Below are positions 9,903 to 19,483 of a stretch of 64,000 nucleotides of DNA, in pieces. How positions within the stretch are numbered: position 1 is the stretch's first letter; each line of letters starts with the position of its first letter. Under the pieces are notes generated by a model, which was given only the letters and a program-made list of their open reading frames with translations, was not told the origin of the DNA and did not search any database. The position numbers and the translations under genes were made by a program. Source of the DNA: Clostridia bacterium (GTDB lineage Bacteria > Bacillota > Clostridia > Christensenellales > CAG-917); assembly GCA_017618055.1 (NCBI GenBank), contig JAFZVB010000014.1:346946-410945 (forward strand). Direction: 5' to 3'.

Positions 9903-11204
9903 ATGGAAATTTTCGAGTTATTATTACCATTAGCATTAGTCATAGCATTTTCAAAGGTGCTTGCTATATTCTGTAGAAAAATAGGTCTCCCAGAAGTAGT
10001 TGGAATGTTAGTTGCCGGCATACTTTTAGGACTAATTATTCTTATTCCAGGACAAAAGATTTTCGTTGGTGGTGAAAATGGCTCTCTTGCTGGTCTCTCG
10101 TTCATTGCAGAGATTGGTGTTATTCTCATTATGTTCACCGCTGGACTTGAAACAGATCTTAAGTTATTCAAGAAAGTTGGTATCCCATCTGTAGTTATTA
10201 CAACTCTTGGTGTTATCACCCCTCTTGGACTTGGTTTTGTAGTAGCTTGTGCATTTAACCCAGTTGGAGGTTTTGCAGACTTAGGAAACCATGAAGTTCT
10301 TTTAAGCAATATCTTCTACGGATGTATTCTTTGTGCTACATCAGTTTCACTAACCGTTGCAGTATTAAAAGAAATGGGCAAACTTCAAACAAAAGTTGGT
10401 GCTTCTGTTCTAGCCGCTGCAATCCTAGACGATATTATTGCAATCGTTATTATCTCCATAGTTCTCTCCATTAAAGAAAATGGAGCCGTATCTGCTGGAG
10501 AAATAGCAAAGTCTATTGGAATGATCTTTGCATTCTTTATTTCTGCATTTGTTATTGGTTGTATTGCTCTTTACATATTACTAAGAATTAGTAAAAAGCC
10601 TATGCACAGAATACCAATCTTTGCAGTTGCAATATGCTTCTTCTATTCATACGCTGCACAAAAGTGGTTTGGTGTTGCAGACATCACAGGTGCTTATGTT
10701 GCTGGATTAGTTTTATCTATGGCAAAATATGCTCCTTATATAGATGAAAAATTGGAGATTTCCTCATACCTAATATTTGAACCAGTATTCTTTGCCAACA
10801 TTGGTATATCTATGATATCTAGACTTTCTTCCACCTCTACAACATTTGATAACACTTGGGTTGTATTTGGTATAGTATTTGTACTTGTTGCTTTAGCAAG
10901 TAAGGTTGTTGGATGTGGTGCTGGTGCTCTTATGTTTAGATATGGAATCAGAGACAGTTATAGAGTTGGTATTGGTATGATGGCTAGAGCTGAAGTTGTT
11001 CTAGTTTGTGCGAATATGGGAATACAAGATGGTCTTGTAAGCGTTAATATAATGCCTTTCGTTATCATCTTAATTATCGTTTCCTCTATGCTCGTTCCTG
11101 CTTTGCTTAAATTCTCATACAGACATGAAGTATCTGCGAAACTATTACCAAGAATACCAGATGACTTCTCACTTAATACTAATAATACGGACTACATGCA
11201 ATGA
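9903..11204 (+). CDS. cation:proton antiporter (CPA2 family)
   Basis: This 433-aa membrane protein has about 12-13 hydrophobic segments and is a monovalent cation/proton antiporter of the Kef/NapA-like CPA2 group. The family-diagnostic AGLETDL follows the third or fourth segment, and the double-Asp motif AAILDDIIAIVI in the middle corresponds to the ion-binding TM5 residues. No C-terminal RCK/TrkA-N domain is present, so it is the short form. The ATG at 9903 has AGAGG seven bases upstream. Its TGA overlaps the next start codon (ATGA), so translational coupling to the MATE exporter is expected. Confidence 0.9.
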   Translation: MEIFELLLPLALVIAFSKVLAIFCRKIGLPEVVGMLVAGILLGLIILIPGQKIFVGGENGSLAGLSFIAEIGVILIMFTAGLETDLKLFKKVGIPSVVITTLGVITPLGLGFVVACAFNPVGGFADLGNHEVLLSNIFYGCILCATSVSLTVAVLKEMGKLQTKVGASVLAAAILDDIIAIVIISIVLSIKENGAVSAGEIAKSIGMIFAFFISAFVIGCIALYILLRISKKPMHRIPIFAVAICFFYSYAAQKWFGVADITGAYVAGLVLSMAKYAPYIDEKLEISSYLIFEPVFFANIGISMISRLSSTSTTFDNTWVVFGIVFVLVALASKVVGCGAGALMFRYGIRDSYRVGIGMMARAEVVLVCANMGIQDGLVSVNIMPFVIILIIVSSMLVPALLKFSYRHEVSAKLLPRIPDDFSLNTNNTDYMQ

Positions 11205-12718
11205 AGAACACAAACTCACTATATTCAGACAGATTAGGAACAGTTCCAGTTGGAAGACTTATCTTAAAGATGAGCGGTCCTGCTATCTTCTCTATGTTAG
11301 TACAAGCAATGTACAATATTGTAGATAGTATTTTCATTGGTGCTTTTGATGCCACTAATGGTGTTTTGGCTCTTTCATATGCTCTTCCTATGCAACTTCT
11401 AGTTACCGCATTTGCAATTGGTTTTGCTGTTGGTACTGGATCTGTTATTTCTAGAAAACTTGGTGAAAGAAGACGTGAAGAAGCATCTCTTGCTGCACAG
11501 ACTGGATTACTCCTTTCTATATTCATGGGCTTAGTGTTCTTAGTTGTTGGATATTTCGTATCTCACGCATTCATACAAACATATACCTCCTCTGCTGCTG
11601 CACAAACAGATATAGCAGACTGGGATTTAGTTGCAGAATATGGCGGTTCATATTTAACAATATGTACTTGCTGTTCTATGGGTATCATTGTTGAGATTAT
11701 GCTTAATAGAATCTTACAATCTATAGGCAATATGATTATCCCAATGATTACACAACTTGTTGGTGCTATAACAAACATAATCCTAGACCCAATACTCATT
11801 CTCCCATTTGGAGCAAATCTAGGGGCTACTGGAGCTGCTATAGCAACTGTTGCAGGACAATGGCTAGCATTATTCATTCCTGTGCTTGTAATCGCTTTCA
11901 GAAAGTGGGATATAAGAATATTCTTTGATAAGCACTTTAGACTTAAATGGCATATACTCAAACAAATACTTGTTGTTGGACTTCCATCTGTAATACTTAA
12001 CGCAATTGGATCTTTAATGTATATGCTTGCAAACTTTATTTTAAATGCATTCCAAAATGCAGTATGGGCATTTGGTATTTACTTCAAATTACAATCCTTT
12101 GTATTTATGCCTGTATTCGGTTTAAACCAAGGCGTTATGCCTATTATGGGATACAACTGGGGTGCGAACAACAGAACAAGGTTCTACGAGGCATTTGGAA
12201 AATCCATGCTTATGGCAATGGGATATATGACATTTGGACTTATAATCTTCCACACTTTACCAGAATACATTGTTATGCTCTTCTCACCAGATACTGCAGA
12301 AAAAGCAATGGCAGGCGTAGAGGCACTAAGACTATGTTCTATTCCATTTATAAGTGCTGCTGTTTCCGTTATTCTTATTGCTATGTTTAACTCAATTGGA
12401 CACGGCACAAAAGCGATGTCTATTTCCATACTTAGACAAATAGTTATTTTAATTCCTGTTGGATACTTATTATCTAACTACACCTCTCTTGGAGTTACAG
12501 GATTCTGGCTCGCATTCACCATAGGTGAAGTTGTAACAATGTTGACATTCTTCCCTATTGGTATAGTAACTATGAGAAAGGGATTTATTAAGAAGAATCT
12601 CGAGTACGAGAAAAACATATCCAACATCTCAGATGCAGAGTTACTTAAATACTTTGATAGCCAAGACAGACACGCAAGAAAACATCATAAAACAGTTAAC
12701 TGGGAAGAAATGGCATAA
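11201..12718 (+). CDS. MATE family efflux transporter
   Basis: This 505-aa multidrug and toxin extrusion family protein has about 12 hydrophobic segments arranged as two related halves. The N-terminal signature is PAIFSMLVQAMYNIVDSIFI, and the second half begins near residue 245 with VVGLPSVILNAIGSL. The motif FGLNQGVMPIMGYNWGA is typical of the clostridial DinF/MepA-like branch. It starts inside the antiporter stop codon (ATGA overlap). It probably exports cationic drugs or metabolites using a sodium or proton gradient; specificity is not readable. Confidence 0.93.
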   Translation: MKNTNSLYSDRLGTVPVGRLILKMSGPAIFSMLVQAMYNIVDSIFIGAFDATNGVLALSYALPMQLLVTAFAIGFAVGTGSVISRKLGERRREEASLAAQTGLLLSIFMGLVFLVVGYFVSHAFIQTYTSSAAAQTDIADWDLVAEYGGSYLTICTCCSMGIIVEIMLNRILQSIGNMIIPMITQLVGAITNIILDPILILPFGANLGATGAAIATVAGQWLALFIPVLVIAFRKWDIRIFFDKHFRLKWHILKQILVVGLPSVILNAIGSLMYMLANFILNAFQNAVWAFGIYFKLQSFVFMPVFGLNQGVMPIMGYNWGANNRTRFYEAFGKSMLMAMGYMTFGLIIFHTLPEYIVMLFSPDTAEKAMAGVEALRLCSIPFISAAVSVILIAMFNSIGHGTKAMSISILRQIVILIPVGYLLSNYTSLGVTGFWLAFTIGEVVTMLTFFPIGIVTMRKGFIKKNLEYEKNISNISDAELLKYFDSQDRHARKHHKTVNWEEMA

Positions 12719-12722
12719 AAAA

Positions 12723-12750
12723 TAAGAGGCTACATCTCTGCAACCTCTTA
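12723..12750. terminator. terminator between convergent MATE and gpmI genes
   Basis: TAAGAGG (12723-12729) and CCTCTTA (12744-12750) form a 7-bp stem, followed on the plus strand by a T-rich run (CTTCTTTTTCTTT). It lies between two convergent genes and may serve both. Confidence 0.55.
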
Positions 12751-12770
12751 GATCACTTCTTTTTCTTTAA

Positions 12771-14306
12771 TTATTTAATTAAAGATCTTCCTGTCATTTC
12801 TGGTGGTTGTGGAATATCCATCATTTCAAGAAGTGTTGGTGAAAGGTCACAAAGTTTGCCACCTTCATCTAATTTCTTTCCTTCTTTATAACCAACCATA
12901 ATTAATGGTACAGGATTTGTTGTGTGAGCTGTAAATGGTTTTCCATCTTTATCTCTCATCTTGTCTGCATTTCCGTGGTCTGCCGTGATTAAGCAATTTC
13001 CACCTTGTGCAAGAATAGCATCCACTACCTTTCCTACACATTCATCAACCGTCTTAACGGCCTTAACTGCTGCTTCGAAAACACCAGTATGTCCAACCAT
13101 GTCACAGTTTGCAAAGTTGAGGATCATGAGGTCATATTTGCCAGAATTGATTTCTTCTACTGCTTTAGCAGTAACTTCGTATGCACTCATCTCTGGTTGT
13201 AAATCATATGTTGCTACCTTTGGAGATGGAATTAAGTATCTATCTTCATTTGGATTTGGAGTCTCTACACCACCATTAAAGAAGAATGTTACGTGTGCAT
13301 ATTTCTCTGTTTCTGCAATACGGAATTGATTTAATCCGAGTTTGGAAATGTATTCACCTAATGTATTAACAAGATTTCTTGGTTTGAATGCTATTTGTAC
13401 ATGTTTGAATGAATCATCATAACGTGTGAAGCAAACATAGTCTAAGTTTAGATATCCAGTTCTTCTCTCAAATGAGTTAAAATCTGGTTCTGTTAATGCT
13501 CTTGTCATCTCTCTTGCTCTGTCTGGTCTGAAGTTGTAGAAAATTACACTGTCTCCTTCCTCGATCTTGGCAATAGGTTCACCTTTCTTATCTACAATAA
13601 CAATTGGTTCAACGAACTCGTCTGTTACACCATTCTCATAGCTAACTTCAACGGATTCTGCTGCATTAGTAGACTTAATACCAATACCTTCTGTAAGAAG
13701 ACGATATGCTCTCTCTACTCTCTCCCAACGGTTATCTCTATCCATTGCATAGTAACGTCCAACAACAGATGCAATAGTTCCAATACCTTCAACATTTAAC
13801 CATCTTTGAAGTTCATCAATAATATCTGCTGCACTCTTTGGAGGCAAATCTCTTCCATCTAAGAAACAATGAATGTAAACGTCATCTAAATCGTTTCTCT
13901 TTGCCATTTCAACAAGTGCGTGTAAATGGTCTATATAACTATGAACACCACCAGGTCCGAGAAGTCCCATTAAATGGACTTTCTTCTTTTGTCCAACTGC
14001 ATGACGCATTGCTTCAAGAAGTACATCATTCTCAAAGAACTCACCTGTTTCAATTTGTCTAGAAATTTCAGTTAAGTCTTGATATACAACTCTTCCTGCT
14101 CCAATGTTTAAATGACCAACTTCAGAATTGCCCATTTGTCCATCTGGAAGACCTACATCTAATCCACTTGCACCAATTTGTGTATTTGGATATTTGAATT
14201 TAAGTCTATCCAAAACTGGAGTTCCTGCTGTAGTAACAGCATTATCTGGACCTGGCTTGTCATAGCCAAATCCATCCATAATAATTAATCCTGTAATTTT
14301 TTTCAT
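12771..14306 (-). CDS. gpmI: 2,3-bisphosphoglycerate-independent phosphoglycerate mutase
   Basis: This 511-aa protein interconverts 3- and 2-phosphoglycerate with two manganese ions. The N-terminal MDGFG provides metal ligand D11, and the phosphoserine nucleophile is S61 in GNSEVGH. The C-terminal metal cluster includes ANCDMVGHTG and ITADHGNAD. I chose the ATG at 14306, which gives exactly the usual family length; the TTG at 14321 would place the Shine-Dalgarno sequence against the start. The start lies one base after the tpiA stop, so translation is probably coupled. It is the last gene of the pgk-tpiA-gpmI operon. Confidence 0.96.
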   Translation of the reverse strand: MKKITGLIIMDGFGYDKPGPDNAVTTAGTPVLDRLKFKYPNTQIGASGLDVGLPDGQMGNSEVGHLNIGAGRVVYQDLTEISRQIETGEFFENDVLLEAMRHAVGQKKKVHLMGLLGPGGVHSYIDHLHALVEMAKRNDLDDVYIHCFLDGRDLPPKSAADIIDELQRWLNVEGIGTIASVVGRYYAMDRDNRWERVERAYRLLTEGIGIKSTNAAESVEVSYENGVTDEFVEPIVIVDKKGEPIAKIEEGDSVIFYNFRPDRAREMTRALTEPDFNSFERRTGYLNLDYVCFTRYDDSFKHVQIAFKPRNLVNTLGEYISKLGLNQFRIAETEKYAHVTFFFNGGVETPNPNEDRYLIPSPKVATYDLQPEMSAYEVTAKAVEEINSGKYDLMILNFANCDMVGHTGVFEAAVKAVKTVDECVGKVVDAILAQGGNCLITADHGNADKMRDKDGKPFTAHTTNPVPLIMVGYKEGKKLDEGGKLCDLSPTLLEMMDIPQPPEMTGRSLIK

Positions 14307-14307
14307 A

Positions 14308-15057
14308 TTAATATTTAACAACCTTTGAGAAATCCTCTGCCTTTAAGGATGCACCACCAATGAGTCCACCATCAATGTCTGGTTGAGCCATTAATCCTGC
14401 AACATTCTTTGGGTTCATACTGCCACCATATTGGATACGGAGACGGTTTGCGAATTTTCTGCCATATAAATGAGCAATCATTCCACGGATGTTCTTAATT
14501 GTTTCTTGTGCTTGTTCATCTGTTGCTGTTCTTCCTGTTCCAATTGCCCATACTGGTTCGTATGCTACAACGATCTTCTTTGCATCTTCTTCTGGAATGT
14601 CTGCAAATGCACCATTGATTTGTTTACGAACTACAGCCTTTGTACGGTTCTTTTCACGTTGTTCAAGAGTTTCTCCAACACAGACAATAGGAATTAAACC
14701 TGCTGCCAATGCTGCCTTTGTACGCATATTTACGGATGCATCTGTCTCGCCGAAATATTGTCTTCTTTCAGAGTGTCCAATAATTACATATTCAACACCA
14801 AGTTCAACTAACATTTTTGCTGAGATTTCGCCTGTGAATGCACCTTTTTCTGCCCAGTGAACGTTCTCTGCACCAACTTTAATGTTTGTGCCTTTTGTGA
14901 GTTCTACTGCTTTTGCGAGATCTGTATATGGTGTACAGATAACTACATCACATTTTGCATCTGCTACTAATGGAATTAAATCTTTTACAAGAGCTTCTGT
15001 TTCTGCTATTGTGTTGTTCATTTTCCAGTTTCCTGCGATAATTGGTTTTCTTAACAT
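14308..15057 (-). CDS. tpiA: triosephosphate isomerase
   Basis: This 249-aa TIM-barrel enzyme interconverts DHAP and glyceraldehyde-3-phosphate. It shows the catalytic Lys12 in GNWKMN, the catalytic His in IIGHSERR, the catalytic Glu in AYEPVWAIGTG, and the phosphate-binding GGSM and GGLIGGASL loops. The ATG at 15057 has an AAGGAG site at normal spacing and gives the standard family length. A longer reading frame upstream to 15144 would read through the intergenic hairpin and is not used. It follows pgk and precedes gpmI. Confidence 0.97.
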   Translation of the reverse strand: MLRKPIIAGNWKMNNTIAETEALVKDLIPLVADAKCDVVICTPYTDLAKAVELTKGTNIKVGAENVHWAEKGAFTGEISAKMLVELGVEYVIIGHSERRQYFGETDASVNMRTKAALAAGLIPIVCVGETLEQREKNRTKAVVRKQINGAFADIPEEDAKKIVVAYEPVWAIGTGRTATDEQAQETIKNIRGMIAHLYGRKFANRLRIQYGGSMNPKNVAGLMAQPDIDGGLIGGASLKAEDFSKVVKY

Positions 15058-15082
15058 AATTTTATTCTCCTTATAATAAGTT

Positions 15083-15108
15083 ATCCGCCACCCCAAAGGG
15101 CAACGGAC
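15083..15108 (-). other. intercistronic stem-loop between pgk and tpiA
   Basis: On the minus strand an 11-bp GC-rich stem that includes G-U pairs (15098-15108 with 15083-15093, loop of 4 nt) lies just upstream of the tpiA ribosome site. No T-tract follows, so it is not a classical terminator. RNA processing or differential mRNA stability within the glycolysis operon is a plausible inference. Confidence 0.5.
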
Positions 15109-15125
15109 ACTTTTAGTTATTTTTC

Positions 15126-16430
15126 TTATTTGTCGTTTAAGCAATCGATACCTGGGAGTACTTTACCCTCTAAGAATTCGAGAGATGCGCCACCACCTGT
15201 TGAAATGTGTGACATCTTATCTGCAAATCCCATTTGGATAACTGCTGCTGCACTGTCTCCACCACCGATAATTGTTGTTGCACCACTATTTTCTGCAAGA
15301 GCTGCTGCTATTGCTTTTGTACCTACTGCAAATCTTTCCATTTCGAATACACCCATTGGTCCGTTCCAAACGATTGTCTTTGCTTTAGCAATTTCTGCCT
15401 TGAAGAGTTCAATTGTCTTTGGTCCGATGTCTAATCCTTCCCAACCATCTGGGATGCTTCCTTCTACAACTTGTGTATTTGCATCATTTGAGAAGTTGTC
15501 TGCAATAACTGTATCTACTGGCAATAAGAGTTTAACACCCTTCTTCTTTGCTTCTTCCATTAAACCTTTTGCAAGTTCAACTTTATCTTCTTCGAGTAAG
15601 CTGTTTCCAACTGTTTGACCCATTGCAACTTTGAATGTATATGCCATACCACCACCGATGATAAGAGCATCACATTTATTTAATAAGCTTTCGATAACGC
15701 CAATCTTGTCTGATACTTTAGCACCACCAAGAATTGCTACGAATGGACGTACTGGACGATTTACTGCTTCGTCTAAGAATTTGATTTCTTTTTCAATAAG
15801 GAATCCACTTACTGCTACTGGAGCATATCCATATAATGCAATACCAGCTGTTGTTGCATGTGCACGGTGTGCTGTTCCGAATGCATCATTTACATATACA
15901 TCACAGAAAGCTGCAAGTTTCTTGCAAAGTGCTTCATCATTCTTTTCTTCGCCTTTTTCAAAACGAGTATTTTCAAGAAGAACGATATCTCCATCATTTA
16001 ATGCTGCAACCTTTGCTTGTGCATCTTCACCAACTAAATCTTTTGCGAATGTAACTTTCTTGTCTGGAAGTAGTTCTGCAAGTCTCTTTGCAACTGGAGC
16101 AAGAGTGAATTTAACTGGATCATTCTTGAGTGCTTTCTCAATATATGCCTTTGTTGCTGCTTCTCTTTCTTCTTCTGGGAGTGCTTCAACTGCTTTCTTC
16201 TCTTTCTTTGAAAGTCCAAATCCTGGAGTAAAGATATTGTGTGGTTTACCAAGGTGTGAACAAAGAATTAACTTTGCACCAGCATCTGATAAGTACTTAA
16301 TTGTTGGGAGTGCTCCTTGGATACGATTCTCATCTGTGATAACACCATCTTGCATTGGAACGTTGAAGTCTACACGACACAACACTTTTTTGCCTTTAAC
16401 ATCAATGTCTCTGATTGTTTTTTTGCTCAT
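15126..16430 (-). CDS. pgk: phosphoglycerate kinase
   Basis: This 434-aa protein transfers phosphate from 1,3-bisphosphoglycerate to ADP. The N-terminal [10 protein letters not shown] and the HLGKP substrate loop, the hinge region and the C-terminal nucleotide loop GGGDSAAA are all present. It is about 35-40 residues longer than the usual 395-400. The extra residues are a charged Lys/Glu-rich segment just after HLGKP, before [17 protein letters not shown] precedes the ATG. It is the first gene of the operon and has a promoter at 16477-16506. Confidence 0.97.
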   Translation of the reverse strand: MSKKTIRDIDVKGKKVLCRVDFNVPMQDGVITDENRIQGALPTIKYLSDAGAKLILCSHLGKPHNIFTPGFGLSKKEKKAVEALPEEEREAATKAYIEKALKNDPVKFTLAPVAKRLAELLPDKKVTFAKDLVGEDAQAKVAALNDGDIVLLENTRFEKGEEKNDEALCKKLAAFCDVYVNDAFGTAHRAHATTAGIALYGYAPVAVSGFLIEKEIKFLDEAVNRPVRPFVAILGGAKVSDKIGVIESLLNKCDALIIGGGMAYTFKVAMGQTVGNSLLEEDKVELAKGLMEEAKKKGVKLLLPVDTVIADNFSNDANTQVVEGSIPDGWEGLDIGPKTIELFKAEIAKAKTIVWNGPMGVFEMERFAVGTKAIAAALAENSGATTIIGGGDSAAAVIQMGFADKMSHISTGGGASLEFLEGKVLPGIDCLNDK

Positions 16431-16476
16431 AAATTTATGCTCCTTTAAAAATATTAATTTTTATTTGCTAACAAAA

Positions 16477-16506
16477 ATTATACCACAATGCAGTGCTACA
16501 AGTAAA
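16477..16506 (-). promoter_or_regulatory. extended -10 promoter of the glycolysis operon
   Basis: On the minus strand TTTACT (16501-16506), an 18-nt spacer and TATAAT (16477-16482) are preceded by TGTGG, giving a TGn extended -10. Transcription would begin near 16470, about 40 nt before the pgk ATG. Confidence 0.65.
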
Positions 16507-16517
16507 CACCGAATATT

Positions 16518-16982
16518 TTAATTATGATTTTTTAATAAGAAATCATACAATTTTGTACACCCAAGCATAATATCTTCAAATGCTTTATCAAAATTTCTAG
16601 AGTACCATGGATCTTCTACATCTCTGCTTAGTCCAGCATAGGCAAGCAATTTGTGCACCTTACCATATACATCTTCTGAGATTATTTTGTTTATACCATA
16701 TAGATTCCAATCATCCATATAGATAAGATAGTCAAAGTTTTCATATTCGCTTTTAGAAAGTCTTTGAGCATATTTATTAGTATCAAAAGGAATGCCACGT
16801 CTGTTTAATACTTCTTTGGCTGCATAATAGATACCATTTCCAAGTTCTTCTGAAGATGTTGCTCTGGATTCTACTACAAACATATCATCTTTTTCGTTCT
16901 TTTTAACTATATCCTTAAAAATGAACTCCGCCATAGGAGATCTACATATATTTCCGTGACAAATAAATAATACTTTAATCAT
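16518..16982 (-). CDS. low-molecular-weight protein-tyrosine/arginine phosphatase
   Basis: This 154-aa cytosolic phosphatase has the CX5R P-loop CHGNICRS, with nucleophile C8 and R14. The general-acid Asp is in the late DPWYS motif. The length is typical of the LMW-PTP/YwlE family. Its ATG overlaps the trmL stop by four bases, so translation is coupled. Whether it acts on phosphotyrosine or phosphoarginine cannot be decided from sequence alone. Confidence 0.92.
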   Translation of the reverse strand: MIKVLFICHGNICRSPMAEFIFKDIVKKNEKDDMFVVESRATSSEELGNGIYYAAKEVLNRRGIPFDTNKYAQRLSKSEYENFDYLIYMDDWNLYGINKIISEDVYGKVHKLLAYAGLSRDVEDPWYSRNFDKAFEDIMLGCTKLYDFLLKNHN

Positions 16983-17458
16983 AAATTAAATGGTCCTTTT
17001 GTTGTTAAATCTTTAAAGCCAGTTTGTCTTAATGCCTCATACAAAACTATGGCCACTGTATTGGATAGATTTAAGGATCTAGACTTCTCTCTCATTGGAA
17101 CTCTTAATGTATTGTCATAATTGGCTCTAAGCAAGTCCTCGTCTAGTCCTACACTTTCTCTTCCAAATATCAAATAGTCTCCATCCTTGTATTCTATGTT
17201 TGCATAAGACTTAGCACCTTTCTTAGATAAGAAATAGTAATTGCCTTTGTTCTTTTCAAAAAACTCTTCCAAGTTTTCATATACTGTAATGTCTAATTCA
17301 TCCCAGTAATCCAACCCTGCTCTTTTTAAGGATGCATTGTCTATATCAAAACCAAGTGGCTTAACAAGATGAAGTCTTGCTCCCGTTACGGAACATGTCC
17401 TTGCTATGTTGCCTGTATTTTGTGGTATTTCTGGATAAACTAAAACAATATTAAACAT
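16979..17458 (-). CDS. trmL: tRNA (cytidine/uridine-34 2'-O)-methyltransferase
   Basis: This 159-aa SPOUT-family enzyme 2'-O-methylates the wobble base of certain tRNA-Leu species using SAM. The N-terminal VLVYPEIPQNTGNIARTC is the family signature, and the C-terminal trefoil-knot segment contains FGRES, then RVPM and SLNLSNTVAIVLYEA. The length matches TrmL. It lies 2 nt after dusB and overlaps the phosphatase gene by 4 nt. Its likely substrate class, tRNA-Leu, is encoded elsewhere in this window. Confidence 0.95.
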   Translation of the reverse strand: MFNIVLVYPEIPQNTGNIARTCSVTGARLHLVKPLGFDIDNASLKRAGLDYWDELDITVYENLEEFFEKNKGNYYFLSKKGAKSYANIEYKDGDYLIFGRESVGLDEDLLRANYDNTLRVPMREKSRSLNLSNTVAIVLYEALRQTGFKDLTTKGPFNL

Positions 17459-17460
17459 AA

Positions 17461-18432
17461 TTAAAACAAAACATTCACATCTAAATACTCATCCACAACA
17501 GCCTTTAAAGACTCTATATCTTTAATTTGAGATGTGGACATTCTAATTGCTTTTGCATGTCTTGTGTTCCTTGCATAATAGCAAAGTTGTCCCTTCATTA
17601 CATTAGCAATTCTAGGCTCACTATACAACTCTTTTAAAAGTTCTATATGTTCATAAATGACACTTTTTATATTAATTTCGTTATGTTTATCTGTGAGTTG
17701 TTCAAAAATCCAAGGTTTCCCAAGCATTCCTCTTCCTATCATAAAACCATCTGCATTTGTTATCTTTGCAACCTTTTCTAAGGATGGAATACTGTCTATA
17801 TCTCCATTGGCAATTACTGGTATAGATAGTGCTTCTTTTACCTTTGCTGTTATTGTATGATCTGCTTCTCCTGCATACATTTGATCTCTATATCTAGCAT
17901 GTATTGCAACCATACTTGCACCACCATCTTGAGCAGCTATTGCGCATTCTACAGCTGTTGGATATCCCATAACATATCCTGCTCTCATTTTAACAGTAAC
18001 TGGTTTGCCATTGCTTCCCCTAACTGCTGCTTTTACTATTTCTTCTATGAGTTCAGGGTTCTTCATAAGTGCAGAACCTTCTCCGTTATTAACTATCTTT
18101 TTCATAGGACATCCCATATTAATGTCTATGATATCAAACTTAGAAAGTCTTTCATCTCTGCATGCTTTTTCTATAAACTCTGGCTCACATCCAAATATTT
18201 GGATACACTTTGGACTTTCTTCCTCTGTTGTGTGAATAAGTTCATAGGTTGCCTTGCTGTTATAACAAAGTCCTTTTGCACTAGTTAATTCTGTAACGGT
18301 TAATCCTGCTCCAAATCTAGAGCATAATGTTCTAAAAGCAAAATCTGAAAATCCTGCCACTGGTGCTGCAATTATGTTATTCTTAAGAGTAACATTGCCT
18401 ATTGTTAGTGGTTTAATATACTCACTTAGCAC
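17461..18432 (-). CDS. dusB: tRNA-dihydrouridine synthase
   Basis: This FMN-dependent enzyme of about 323 aa reduces uridine to dihydrouridine in tRNA. The TIM-barrel motifs include APVAGFSDFAFR, INMGCPMKKI, VKMRAGY and the FMN phosphate site GRGMLGKPWIF. I use the GTG at 18432, which has GAGG at good spacing and gives a normal N terminus. An ATG ten codons upstream (18462) lacks a ribosome site. Either start overlaps the end of mazG. It belongs to the housekeeping run mazG-dusB-trmL-phosphatase. Confidence 0.93.
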   Translation of the reverse strand: MLSEYIKPLTIGNVTLKNNIIAAPVAGFSDFAFRTLCSRFGAGLTVTELTSAKGLCYNSKATYELIHTTEEESPKCIQIFGCEPEFIEKACRDERLSKFDIIDINMGCPMKKIVNNGEGSALMKNPELIEEIVKAAVRGSNGKPVTVKMRAGYVMGYPTAVECAIAAQDGGASMVAIHARYRDQMYAGEADHTITAKVKEALSIPVIANGDIDSIPSLEKVAKITNADGFMIGRGMLGKPWIFEQLTDKHNEINIKSVIYEHIELLKELYSEPRIANVMKGQLCYYARNTRHAKAIRMSTSQIKDIESLKAVVDEYLDVNVLF

Positions 18433-19474
18433 TACGAACCTCGTCTGAATTCCAAATTTCATCTAACTCATCTAAAGTACATTCTTCCATTTTCTTTCCT
18501 CTAGATGTTACTATTTGCTCTACTTTATCAAAACGCTTAAAGAATTTCTTATTTGCATCTGCAAGTGCCATCTCTGGTTCTATCTTGTAGAAACGAAGAA
18601 GGTTTACTACGCTGAATAAGATATCTCCTGCTTCTTCTACTCTATTTGCATCACTAACAGCACCATTGAATTCATCCAATTCTTCTAGGACTTTCGCATA
18701 GCATTCCTTGGCATTTGGGAAATCAAAGTTGACTTTCTTTGCAATCTTTTGAATCTTCTCTGCATATAATAATGCTGGCAAGTTTTTAGGTACTCTATCC
18801 ATAGCATCTGCTGAAGATAAATACTTCTTTTCTTTCTTTTTTGCCTCTGTCCAGAAGTTAAGTGCTTCCTCTGCATTGTTTGCATGATTTGTACCAAAGA
18901 TATGTGTATGTCTGTCTATTAGTTTCTTACATACTGCACTAAGCATATCTGAATAATTGAACTCGTTATTCTCTTTTGCTATTTGTGTATGGAATACTGC
19001 TTGCAAAAGGACGTCTCCAGTTTCTTCAAGCAACATTGCCTTATTTGCAAGATCTATAGCTTCTACAAGTTCATATGCTTCTTCTATTAGGTTAATTCTA
19101 ATGCTCTCATGTGTTTGGGCTCTATCCCATTCACAGCCACCTTCTCCTCTAAGCCTAATAAGTATTTCTTCTAAGTCTGAGAAATCAAAACGTTTGTGGT
19201 CTGTTAAATTCTTTTCTGGGCCAAAACCAAGTGTATTGTTCTCTCCTTCTAAATATACCATTCCAAGATTGATTTGATATGCCTTTCCATCTCCTGTCAT
19301 AACAGATATTAATGTATCTGCTCCATAGATGTCAGATAGTATTGCAACTATAGCGTCCTGGTCTTTTCCATCAACTCCAACCAAAAAGAATGGGTATCTT
19401 TTATTAATAACATGAACCTTCTCTTCTAAAAGGTCTTTTGCCAACATATAAGTATAACTCTGTGGTGCGTCCAT
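18422..19474 (-). CDS. mazG: nucleoside triphosphate pyrophosphohydrolase (MazG family)
   Basis: This 350-aa protein hydrolyses NTPs to NMP and pyrophosphate, probably cleaning the nucleotide pool. The all-alpha MazG domain begins near residue 105 with LRGEGGCEWDRAQTHESIR and the metal-binding LIEEAYELVEAID. A second, weaker MazG helical repeat follows. The first 100 residues are not MazG; they resemble the last part of the YabN tetrapyrrole-methylase domain that is fused to MazG in many Firmicutes, as if the catalytic methylase core had been lost. It leads the operon and overlaps dusB. Confidence 0.9.
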   Translation of the reverse strand: MDAPQSYTYMLAKDLLEEKVHVINKRYPFFLVGVDGKDQDAIVAILSDIYGADTLISVMTGDGKAYQINLGMVYLEGENNTLGFGPEKNLTDHKRFDFSDLEEILIRLRGEGGCEWDRAQTHESIRINLIEEAYELVEAIDLANKAMLLEETGDVLLQAVFHTQIAKENNEFNYSDMLSAVCKKLIDRHTHIFGTNHANNAEEALNFWTEAKKKEKKYLSSADAMDRVPKNLPALLYAEKIQKIAKKVNFDFPNAKECYAKVLEELDEFNGAVSDANRVEEAGDILFSVVNLLRFYKIEPEMALADANKKFFKRFDKVEQIVTSRGKKMEECTLDELDEIWNSDEVRSAK

Positions 19475-19483
19475 AATTATTCC

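Noticed and set aside
14308..15144. Longer tpiA product starting at 15144
   Set aside because: The extra 29 residues cover an intergenic hairpin; the ATG at 15057 has a proper ribosome site and family length.
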